This document shows, one piece after another, positions 21,175-28,017 of a DNA stretch of 47,544 nucleotides. Numbering within the stretch: the first letter of the stretch is position 1; the number at the start of each line of letters is the position of its first letter. This DNA is from Clostridiaceae bacterium AF10-41. Its GTDB lineage: Bacteria; Bacillota; Clostridia; Clostridiales; Clostridiaceae. Below the pieces are notes generated by a model, which saw only the letters and a program-made list of their open reading frames with translations, was not told the origin of the DNA and made no database searches. The position numbers were made by a program, and so were the translations under genes. The stretch spans positions 1 through 47,544 of the forward strand of contig JAQCTH010000023.1 of the NCBI GenBank assembly GCA_027686065.1, read 5' to 3'.

Positions 21175-21435
21175 CTGCATAATCTAAATAATGCAGTGAG
21201 CCGTAACTAAAAGAAAAATTAAATATATATTATAACAATGAAAAGAGTCAATGTTTCTAATAGAGAAGCGTTGGCTCTTTTCCTATGTAAAATAGTTGAA
21301 AGGAGTAAAGGTGATGTGTAAATTTCAAAATAAGCTTAATTGAGGATGTAAAGAGGCCTAAGACAGTGGGAAGCTATATTGGAGATATTAAGGATTTTAT
21401 AGAATTTTTAAATAATAAAGGAGTTGAGTTTAATG
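21175..21435 (+). repeat. Diverged direct repeat, copy B
   Basis: Partner of 14024-14297, with the same order of motif, promoter-like AT stretch, terminator, ribosome binding site and recombinase beginning. Copy B carries more damage in the coding part. Confidence 0.8.
21241..21281 (+). terminator. Rho-independent terminator (copy B)
   Basis: AAAAGAGTCAATG and CGTTGGCTCTTTT pair with a few wobbles and end in a short T-run. It is the counterpart of 14092-14131. Confidence 0.7.
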
Positions 21436-21440
21436 GATAT
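21313..21440 (+). pseudogene. Recombinase remnant (copy B)
   Basis: After the conserved GAAAGGAGT, the first codons read ATG TGT AAA and soon hit TGA. The DNA still aligns with the 'SLIEDGKSTKTIESYVGDIK' coding part of copy A. The rest of the gene is missing. Confidence 0.75.
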
Positions 21441-21656
21441 GTATTATTTGAGGGAATAAATAATCTAACTAATAAATTAGTTCTATTTAAAACCCATGAG
21501 CAAAATGATTGCTATATGAAAATGATTGTAGTATAATTAACAAATAAAGATTTATTTTGATTGATATAATTAATTTGTAGGTTAATTATTGTTTTGATTT
21601 TAAAGAATAGCTAAATTATTCATATTTTACAAACTTTAAATTAGGGAGAAATTTAT

Positions 21657-22805
21657 ATGAAAGAATTTAGTGTTAGCACCAATATTTATTTTGGAGAAGG
21701 TTCTTTAAATAGGTTAAGTAAAATAAAAGATAAAAAAGTGATGATTGTATGTGATAAATTTATAGAATCGTCAGGTATGGCTTCTAAAATTCAAGGGAAG
21801 CTAGTCAATTGTGATGTTACTATATTTAGTGATATAGTTCCAGATCCTTCAGTTGAAATTATTGCATCAGGAATTCAAGCACTAAAAAATTGTGGCGCAA
21901 GAACTATAATAGCTCTTGGTGGTGGTTCTTCAATTGATGCAGCTAAGGCAATAAGAGAATATTCAAAGCAGCTTTTAGGGGCTGATTTTCAAATGGAAGA
22001 ATGTTTTGCTATACCAACTACAAGTGGGACAGGTTCTGAGGCTACTCAATATGCAGTAATAACTGATAAAAGCGAAGGGTTAAAATATGCTTTGTCAGAT
22101 AAATCACTTCTTCCTATGGTAGCAATACTTGATCCATCACTTGTAACATCTGTACCTAAGTCTATTACAGCAGATACTGGTATGGATGTAATTACACATG
22201 CAATAGAAGCTTATGTTTCTAAAGATGCAAATGATTTTTCAGATGCGTTAGCAGAGAAAGCCATTTCTTTAGCCTTTAAATTTTTGCCAGAAGCTTTTGA
22301 TAATGGAAATAATTTATTAGCAAGAGAAAAAATTCATAATGCATCTTGTTTAGCAGGGATGGCATTTAATTCAGCTGGACTTGGAATTACTCATAGTTTA
22401 GCTCATGCAGTAGGTGGAAAGTTGCATATATCTCATGGAAGAATTAATGCAATAATACTTCCTCATGTTATAGAATATAATGCTAATTTAAAAATAGACA
22501 ACTATAATAGTGAGTATGATATAGCTGCTAGAAAATATCAAAGATTAGCAAAAGTGTTGAATTTACATGCCTCTACAGTGAATATAGGAGTTAATAATTT
22601 AATTAAGTGTATTATTGAACTTCAAAAGAAGTTAATGATTCCTTTAACACTAAAAGATCAAGGCTCAGATTTAGGTTTATTATGTGAAGTAAAGGAAGAA
22701 ATAATAAATGCAGCTATGAAGGATATTTGTACTGCAACAAATCCTAGAGAAGTAACAAATAAAGATTTATTAAAGATTCTAGATAGATTTACAGGAATTA
22801 AGTAA
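21657..22805 (+). CDS. Iron-containing alcohol dehydrogenase (EutG/PduQ-like)
   Basis: The 382-residue protein is a group III (Fe-dependent) alcohol dehydrogenase. It has the [10 protein letters not shown] nucleotide-binding loop (about residue 90), '[11 protein letters not shown]', and metal-ligand segments '[14 protein letters not shown]' and '[12 protein letters not shown]...SHGRINAI'. Group III enzymes next to microcompartments reduce the aldehyde to alcohol and reoxidise NADH; here acetaldehyde to ethanol would fit. It lies just upstream of the MerR gene, separated from it by a terminator, so it is not in the main cut transcript. No obvious encapsulation peptide is visible at its N-terminus. 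Its assignment to choline metabolism is inference from position. Confidence 0.88.
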   Translation: MKEFSVSTNIYFGEGSLNRLSKIKDKKVMIVCDKFIESSGMASKIQGKLVNCDVTIFSDIVPDPSVEIIASGIQALKNCGARTIIALGGGSSIDAAKAIREYSKQLLGADFQMEECFAIPTTSGTGSEATQYAVITDKSEGLKYALSDKSLLPMVAILDPSLVTSVPKSITADTGMDVITHAIEAYVSKDANDFSDALAEKAISLAFKFLPEAFDNGNNLLAREKIHNASCLAGMAFNSAGLGITHSLAHAVGGKLHISHGRINAIILPHVIEYNANLKIDNYNSEYDIAARKYQRLAKVLNLHASTVNIGVNNLIKCIIELQKKLMIPLTLKDQGSDLGLLCEVKEEIINAAMKDICTATNPREVTNKDLLKILDRFTGIK

Positions 22806-22808
22806 TTT

Positions 22809-22842
22809 AAAAACCACTCATTTTTGGGTGGTTTTCTCTTTT
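22809..22842 (+). terminator. Rho-independent terminator after the alcohol dehydrogenase
   Basis: AAAACCACTCA-TTTT-TGGGTGGTTTT followed by CTCTTTT; a clean stem starting 4 nt after the stop codon. Confidence 0.85.
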
Positions 22843-22968
22843 ATTTATCTAATTTTTAATGGTAGACATTGAAAATAAATATAAATTTAAGTAAACTATA
22901 AACAAATAATATATTACTGAATTTCATTACAGCTAAGATTTTGGGGAGAAAATAGGGGAGGTTGTTTT

Positions 22969-23805
22969 ATGAGAGAAAGTGACTTGTATTCGATAGGGAA
23001 GGTAGAGGAATTATGTAATTTATCCAAAAAAGCTCTAAGATATTATGATAAAATGGGGATATTATCTCCTGATAAGGTATCTGATGAAAGTGGGTATAGA
23101 TATTATAGTAAAAAGACTTTATTATCAGTACCAATGATAAAATACTACAAACAAAGTGGGTTTAAGCTTGAAGAAATGAAATCATTTCTTGAAGGAACAT
23201 CTTATTCAGTTTTTGAAAAAAGCTTTAGAAATAAGATAGATGAGTTAAAGGCAGAAGAAAGTGAAATAAGTTTAAAACTTAAATCTATAAAGGATTGGTA
23301 TGACCTTATAATGGAAGCACAGACTGTTATAGAAAATGAAATTAATGAAGTATCAATAAAATATATAGACAGTTGTAGAATGATATACTTAGATCAAGAT
23401 TTTAAGTATGATTATATGGATTCTATTATTAATATAGAGTTTACAAACTACATAGAAAGTAAAAGTAATGCTATAACAGGTCCTGTAATAATAAAATTTC
23501 CTTCTTTTAAAGACAAAATGAATGGAAAGTGTAATAAGATGAAAATTATGCAAGAGACTATATTAAAATGTAAAGAATGTGAAACTATTGAATATGGTGG
23601 ATGTATGGTAGCATCTTGTTATCATATAGGATCACATGAAACTATAAATGAAACATATAAAAAAATAAGTAATTGGGCTGATAAAAATAAATACATTTAT
23701 GAAGAAAGCTCATATGAAAGATATGTTACTGATTATTGGACAACTAAAAATGCAGATAAATTTGTAACAGAAGTAATGGTTAAAATTAGCAAATATAAAA
23801 AGTGA
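22969..23805 (+). CDS. MerR-family regulator with GyrI-like effector domain, likely cut operon regulator
   Basis: The 278-residue protein has an N-terminal MerR winged helix ('YSIGKVEELCNLSKKALRYY', 'SDESGYRYYS'), a coiled coil (about 85-120) and a C-terminal GyrI-like (BmrR-type) domain of about 145 residues that would bind a small molecule. GGGGAGG precedes the ATG. The next transcription unit starts from a promoter with a 20-bp spacer containing a perfect palindrome (24068-24099), the architecture MerR proteins remodel. Activation of the choline microcompartment operon is therefore the simplest role; the inducer is not evident from sequence. Confidence 0.85.
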   Translation: MRESDLYSIGKVEELCNLSKKALRYYDKMGILSPDKVSDESGYRYYSKKTLLSVPMIKYYKQSGFKLEEMKSFLEGTSYSVFEKSFRNKIDELKAEESEISLKLKSIKDWYDLIMEAQTVIENEINEVSIKYIDSCRMIYLDQDFKYDYMDSIINIEFTNYIESKSNAITGPVIIKFPSFKDKMNGKCNKMKIMQETILKCKECETIEYGGCMVASCYHIGSHETINETYKKISNWADKNKYIYEESSYERYVTDYWTTKNADKFVTEVMVKISKYKK

Positions 23806-23819
23806 ACAAAATGAAAACG

Positions 23820-23834
23820 TTACCCTAAGGGGAA
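23820..23834. promoter_or_regulatory. Imperfect copy of the MerR operator
   Basis: TTACCCTAAGGGGAA differs at two positions from the perfect palindrome TTCCCCTAAGGGGAA in the cut promoter. It begins 14 nt after the merR stop codon. A TATAAA follows but no good -35, so its role is unclear. Confidence 0.4.
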
Positions 23835-23852
23835 TGTATAAATATTAAAAAT

Positions 23853-23906
23853 AGGCATTTTAAGAGATGAATAGTTATAGATTTATCTTTTGAAATGTCT
23901 TTTTTA
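23853..23906 (+). terminator. Rho-independent terminator after merR
   Basis: AGGCATTTTAAGAGATGAAT pairs with ATTTATCTTTTGAAATGTCT over 20 bp (several G-U pairs) and ends in TTTTTT. It separates merR from the downstream operon. Confidence 0.8.
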
Positions 23907-24067
23907 ATATGTGCATTTATTATAAGAATAAAATTTTGCGGTAATAAAATAACAAATATTAGTAGATAGAACCTTTGGTTTCACCAAGTTTCAGAATTAA
24001 TTATATGAAAAGCGAATACGAAAAATGTTAGACTTAAAATTTATATATAAATATACATAATTTCATG

Positions 24068-24099
24068 TTGACTTTCCCCTAAGGGGAACAGAATATAAT
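24068..24099 (+). promoter_or_regulatory. MerR-type promoter of the cut operon
   Basis: The -35 is TTGACT (24068-24073) and the -10 is TATAAT (24094-24099), separated by 20 bp. The spacer contains the 15-bp perfect palindrome TTCCCCTAAGGGGAA. The over-long spacer with an internal dyad is diagnostic of MerR-controlled promoters. Transcription would start near 24107, leaving an untranslated leader of about 215 nt. No ligand-binding RNA motif was recognised in that leader. Confidence 0.85.
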
Positions 24100-24291
24100 T
24101 TAATCAAGAATAAAAAATACCTACAAAACATAAGATAAAAAGCTATTTTTAAATCAAGACATATTAAATAACCATAGATAAAATTATATCAATCATAAAT
24201 TTAAACAGGGTAGATAAGTATAGTTTATATTTGTAGAACCCTTGAAATGATCATTATAAATCTTTATTTAATGATAATATAAAACGAAACG

Positions 24292-24305
24292 TGATAACGT
24301 TTAAA
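24292..24305 (+). promoter_or_regulatory. Possible cre-like (CcpA) site
   Basis: TGATAACGTTTAAA resembles the TGNNANCGNNNNCA core, with one departure at the last CA. It lies inside a small inverted repeat (AAACG...CGTTT) just upstream of the first gene. CcpA repression of the operon would be plausible, but the match is imperfect. Confidence 0.3.
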
Positions 24306-24322
24306 TGGAGGGAGTTTTATTT

Positions 24323-25450
24323 ATGAGTGAAATGTCAGGAGTGGCTAATTCGTCTGCAATTGCTGCTAAAAAGAAATTATCATCTAATTTTCTTAAAAAA
24401 GGTATATCTATCGCATTATTTTCAGGGCTTATGTATGGATTTTATTCAGCATTTATGACACTTGGAATGAAGAAAGGTGTTTGGGCAGATTGGTATGGTG
24501 ATAACAACACTGGATTATCAGTACTTGTAATTACGTACTTGTTAGGGGCACTTGGTAGTGCTGTAAATGATACATGTAGTGCTGTATGGGCGATTGCTTA
24601 TGCAACTATAAAGGGGAAAATTGGTGACTTCTTTAGATGTATTAGAACAACTCCAGGTGGAGTAATGATTTTAGCAGCATTGATTGGAGGACCAATTTCA
24701 AGTACTGCTTATGTTGTTGGACTTCAAATGGCTGGATCAATAGTTATTCCAATTACGGCACTTTGCCCAGCTATTGGCGCTATTTTAGGAAGAATATTAT
24801 TTAAACAAGAATTGAACAAAAGAATGATGGCAGGTATTGTAATCTGCGTTGCATCAAGCTTTCTTATTGGAAGTACTAGCCTTTCAGGAGATGCTCCAGA
24901 AGGAATGTTTCTTGGATTATGCATTGCTTTTATAGCTGCTCTTGGATGGGGATTTGAAGGATGTGTTGCTGGATACGGCACATCAATGATTGACTCAGAA
25001 ATTGGAATTACCATACGTCAAGCAACTTCAGGTTTATCAAATTTAATAATTTTAGTTCCTATTTTCGGTATGATATTTGGAGATGGTGTTGGTTTTTCAA
25101 TTAATTTGGTTACTCAAGCATTCACTAGTGGTTCTGCTATGATTTGGTTTGCTTTAAGTGGACTTTGTGCATTTGTTTCATACATGTGTTGGTATAACGG
25201 CAACAGTATGTGTGGTGCTGCTCTTGGAATGGCATGTAATGGTACTTATTCGTTTTGGGGACCATTCTGTTGTTGGATTGTTCTTGGAGTATTTGCAGGA
25301 ATGGATGGATGGGCATTGCCTCCAATAGTTTGGATAGCAGCTGTTCTTATGATTTTTGGTATTCTAGTTATTGCTATGAATCCACTTGATTTATTCAAAA
25401 AGAAGAATAAAGATCATGATAAGGAGGTAGATAATTATGAAACCACTTAA
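24323..25450 (+). CDS. DMT/EamA-type membrane transporter
   Basis: The start is the ATG encoding MSEMSG, 8 nt after GGAGGGAG; an in-frame ATG 18 nt earlier lies inside that ribosome binding site. The product is 375 residues with about ten hydrophobic helices in two related halves, and a Lys-rich cytoplasmic tail. The arrangement matches the drug/metabolite transporter superfamily. As the first gene of the choline lyase operon it probably moves choline in, or possibly trimethylamine or another product out. The substrate is inferred from context only. Confidence 0.8.
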   Translation: MSEMSGVANSSAIAAKKKLSSNFLKKGISIALFSGLMYGFYSAFMTLGMKKGVWADWYGDNNTGLSVLVITYLLGALGSAVNDTCSAVWAIAYATIKGKIGDFFRCIRTTPGGVMILAALIGGPISSTAYVVGLQMAGSIVIPITALCPAIGAILGRILFKQELNKRMMAGIVICVASSFLIGSTSLSGDAPEGMFLGLCIAFIAALGWGFEGCVAGYGTSMIDSEIGITIRQATSGLSNLIILVPIFGMIFGDGVGFSINLVTQAFTSGSAMIWFALSGLCAFVSYMCWYNGNSMCGAALGMACNGTYSFWGPFCCWIVLGVFAGMDGWALPPIVWIAAVLMIFGILVIAMNPLDLFKKKNKDHDKEVDNYETT

Positions 25451-25703
25451 TTATGCTATATTAAAGCATTTTACTAATGTTGAAGAAGCTTGTGCTGATG
25501 ATGTGATTAATGAATTAAAAGGTGAGTACGGTAAATTCAAAGCTCTTAATAAGAAGGATGTAATTACAGCTTTAATGACAGCTGAAGCAAATGGACTCCT
25601 TGAGGAAACAAGATTTGATATGGATAAGAATGGTGAATTAAGAGTTTATTATCATGCACATGAAGATGGTGCAGCAACAATAAACAGATATATTAAAGAT
25701 TAA
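25437..25703 (+). CDS. Unknown 88-residue protein of the cut operon
   Basis: The ATG follows AAGGAGGT and overlaps the transporter end by 14 nt, so it is translationally coupled. The predicted pattern is helix-helix-helix then a beta hairpin ('NAILKHF'-like helix, 'KKDVITALMTAEANGLLEET', 'GELRVYYHA'), which resembles a small winged-helix fold. I recognise no family. It could be a DNA-binding regulator or a cargo adaptor. It lies between the transporter and the first shell gene. Confidence 0.75.
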   Translation: MKPLNYAILKHFTNVEEACADDVINELKGEYGKFKALNKKDVITALMTAEANGLLEETRFDMDKNGELRVYYHAHEDGAATINRYIKD

Positions 25704-25788
25704 TAAGTCAATTAAATAATTTTAAACTTTATTAAATAAGATAAAGTGCAATAAAAAAAATTCTAAATGTGAGAGGAGGCAATTGTAG

Positions 25789-26085
25789 ATGAGATATTAT
25801 GGTGAAGAAGCTTTAGGTCTTGTGGAAACAATAGGATTAGTTCCTGCGCTTGAAGCAGCTGATAAGATGCTAAAAGCTGCAAATGTTGAACTGATATCAT
25901 ATGAAAATGTTGGATCAACTTTGGTAACAATTATGGTAAAAGGCGATGTTGCTGCAGTTAGATCAGCAGTTGAGGCTGGTGCAGAAGCAGCAGCAGCAAT
26001 TGGAAAATTAACTGCTAAAAATGTTATGCCAAGACCTATTAGAGAAGTTGGAGATATTGTTTCAGTACATGACATAGATTCTTAA
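25789..26085 (+). CDS. BMC-H microcompartment shell protein
   Basis: The 98-residue single BMC domain (Pfam BMC) has 'ALGLVETIGLVPALEAADKM', 'VKGDVAAVRSAVEAG' and the C-terminal 'PRPIREV' hallmark. It should form hexameric shell tiles. GAGAGGAGG precedes the ATG. It is one of a tandem pair with the next gene. Confidence 0.93.
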   Translation: MRYYGEEALGLVETIGLVPALEAADKMLKAANVELISYENVGSTLVTIMVKGDVAAVRSAVEAGAEAAAAIGKLTAKNVMPRPIREVGDIVSVHDIDS

Positions 26086-26110
26086 TTTTAATGGAAGGAA
26101 AGGTGTGTAA

Positions 26111-26416
26111 ATGGCAAGATATGAAGCTTTAGGCTTAATTGAAACTTTTGGCTTAGTATTTGTCTTAGAGGCAGCAGATGCTATGTGTAAAGCAGCGGAT
26201 GTTGAACTTATAGGATATGAAAATGTTGCATCAGGATATATATCGGTATTAGTTCGTGGAGATGTAGGAGCTTGCAAGACAGCTGTTGAGGCTGGAGTAA
26301 AGGCAGTTGAAAGTATGGAAGGTGGAAATCTTTATAGTTCAGTTGTTATTGCAAGACCACATCAAGATTTGGAAAAAATCATTGAAAGATATAAAATTAC
26401 TAATTTAATGCCTTAA
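26111..26416 (+). CDS. BMC-H microcompartment shell protein
   Basis: The 101-residue BMC domain ('ALGLIETFGLVFVLEAADAM', 'VRGDVGACKTAVEAG', 'ARPHQDLEKII') lies 25 nt after its paralog. The pore-loop region ('NVASGY') differs from the neighbouring 'NVGST', so the two hexamers may have different pores. It ends with a short extra helix. Confidence 0.93.
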   Translation: MARYEALGLIETFGLVFVLEAADAMCKAADVELIGYENVASGYISVLVRGDVGACKTAVEAGVKAVESMEGGNLYSSVVIARPHQDLEKIIERYKITNLMP

Positions 26417-26477
26417 ATAAAAAGTTAAATTTTAAAAGAGTATATTATAATTATTTTTAAGAAAAGGAGAGAAAGCA

Positions 26478-27968
26478 ATGAACATAATAGATAACGATTT
26501 ACTCTCCATACAAGAGGCGAGAATTCTTGCTGAAAATGCTCGTGAAGCTCAAAAAAAATTAGCAACTTTTTCTCAAGAAAAACTTGATGAAATAGTTGAA
26601 AGGATGACTGAAGAAATAGAAAAGCATATATGCGAACTAGCTATTATGTCTTGTGATGAAACAGAGTACGGCAAAATGGAAGATAAATGTATAAAAAATC
26701 AATTTGTTTGCAAGTATTTAGGTCACAGGTTAAAAGATATAAAGTGTGTTGGAATAATCAATGAAGATAAAGAAAATAAGACTATGGATGTAGGTGTACC
26801 AATGGGAGTAATAATTGCTTTTTGTCCATCAACTAGTCCAGTTTCAACAACTATATATAAAGCTTTGATTGCAATAAAATCAGGAAATGCAATTATATTT
26901 TCACCTCATCCAAGGGCTAAAAATACTATTTCAAGAACTTTAGATATTTTGATTCGTGCAGCAGAAGGTTATGGACTACCAGAAGGAGCGCTTACTTACC
27001 TTCATAATGTTACAAATAATGGTACATTAGAGCTTATGAATCATAAAGATACTTCATTAATAATAAATACTGGAGTACCAAGTTTACTAAAAGAATCATA
27101 TAAATCTGGAAAACCAGTGATATATGGAGGAACTGGTAACGGACCAGCATTTATAGAGCGTACAGCAGATATAAAACAAGCTGTTAAAGATATAATAGAT
27201 AGCAAAACCTTTGATAATGGAGTTGTTTCGGCTGCTGAACAGTCAATTGTTGTGGATAGCTGCATAGAGTTTGAAGTAAGAAAAGAATTGGAAAAAAGTG
27301 GAGCGTATTTTATGACTGAGGAAGAATCAAATATGCTTGGATTGATTTTTTTCCATAATGATGGAAGTGTTAATTCAGATGTAGTTGGTAAATCAGTACA
27401 AGAATTAGCAAAAAGAGCAGGATTTAGTGTAGCTAAAGACATAAAGGTTCTTATTTCAAAACAAAAATATGTTTCTAGGAGTAACCCATACTCTAGAGAA
27501 AAGCTTTGCCCAGTCTTAGCATATTACATTGAAGATGATTGGATGCATGCATGTGAAAAATGTATTGAATTATTGTTAAGTGAAAGACATGGACATACTT
27601 TGATTATTCATTCAAAAGATGAAGAGGTTATCCGTCAATTTGCACTAAAAAAACCAGTAGGAAGAGTATTGGTAAATACTCCTGGAGCTTTAGGAAGCAT
27701 GGGAGCAACTACTAATTTATTTCCATCAATGACGCTAGGAAGTGGTTCAGCTGGTCATGGAATGACATCTGATAATGTTTCGCCAATGAATTTAATCTAT
27801 ATCAGAAAGGTTGGATATGGAATACGTAAAATTAATGAAATAGCTAATTTGCAATTAGTAGAAAATGTATCTCTATCTAAGGTATCAGAAAAAAATAAGG
27901 ATTGTGGTTTGGATAATATGGATTTTCTTGAAAATTTTCTAAAAAAAATTTTAGAAAATCTTAAATAA
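26478..27968 (+). CDS. CoA-acylating aldehyde dehydrogenase paralog lacking the catalytic Cys
   Basis: The 496-residue protein belongs to the EutE/PduP/CutF family, with 'PSTSPVSTTIYKALIAIKSG' and 'YGGTGNGPAFIERTADI'. The catalytic loop reads FDNGVVSAAEQS, with Ser251 where the paralog at 37876 has Cys251 in FDNGTICASEQS. Both residues fall at number 251, so the alignment is secure. The thioester chemistry of this family needs that Cys, so the protein is probably not a normal acylating dehydrogenase. A linker and amphipathic C-terminal helix ('DNMDFLENFLKKILENL') look like an encapsulation peptide. It may serve as scaffold, cargo adaptor, or partner subunit of the active paralog. Confidence 0.88.
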   Translation: MNIIDNDLLSIQEARILAENAREAQKKLATFSQEKLDEIVERMTEEIEKHICELAIMSCDETEYGKMEDKCIKNQFVCKYLGHRLKDIKCVGIINEDKENKTMDVGVPMGVIIAFCPSTSPVSTTIYKALIAIKSGNAIIFSPHPRAKNTISRTLDILIRAAEGYGLPEGALTYLHNVTNNGTLELMNHKDTSLIINTGVPSLLKESYKSGKPVIYGGTGNGPAFIERTADIKQAVKDIIDSKTFDNGVVSAAEQSIVVDSCIEFEVRKELEKSGAYFMTEEESNMLGLIFFHNDGSVNSDVVGKSVQELAKRAGFSVAKDIKVLISKQKYVSRSNPYSREKLCPVLAYYIEDDWMHACEKCIELLLSERHGHTLIIHSKDEEVIRQFALKKPVGRVLVNTPGALGSMGATTNLFPSMTLGSGSAGHGMTSDNVSPMNLIYIRKVGYGIRKINEIANLQLVENVSLSKVSEKNKDCGLDNMDFLENFLKKILENLK

Positions 27969-28017
27969 AAGTCAAGTTATTAATCTGAAAAATTTATAAG
28001 AAATGAGAGGTAAGGAT

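Larger units (their letters stand above)
21061..21656. other. Gene-free stretch with decayed repeat copy B
   Basis: This stretch contains a hairpin (CTCACTGCAT/ATGCAGTGAG, 21171-21200), the second large repeat copy and its terminator. About 220 bp of AT-rich DNA follow, leading to the alcohol dehydrogenase ribosome binding site (AGGGAGAA). I see no further gene; a clear promoter could not be assigned. Confidence 0.6.

Noticed and set aside
24724..25325. Open frames on the minus strand opposite the transporter
   Set aside because: They lie wholly within a strongly supported gene, lack ribosome binding sites, and read as low-quality translations of transmembrane codons.
25797..26277. Minus-strand open frames opposite the two BMC shell genes
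   Set aside because: Ala/Gly-rich sense codons leave few antisense stops; the sense frames match the BMC family completely.
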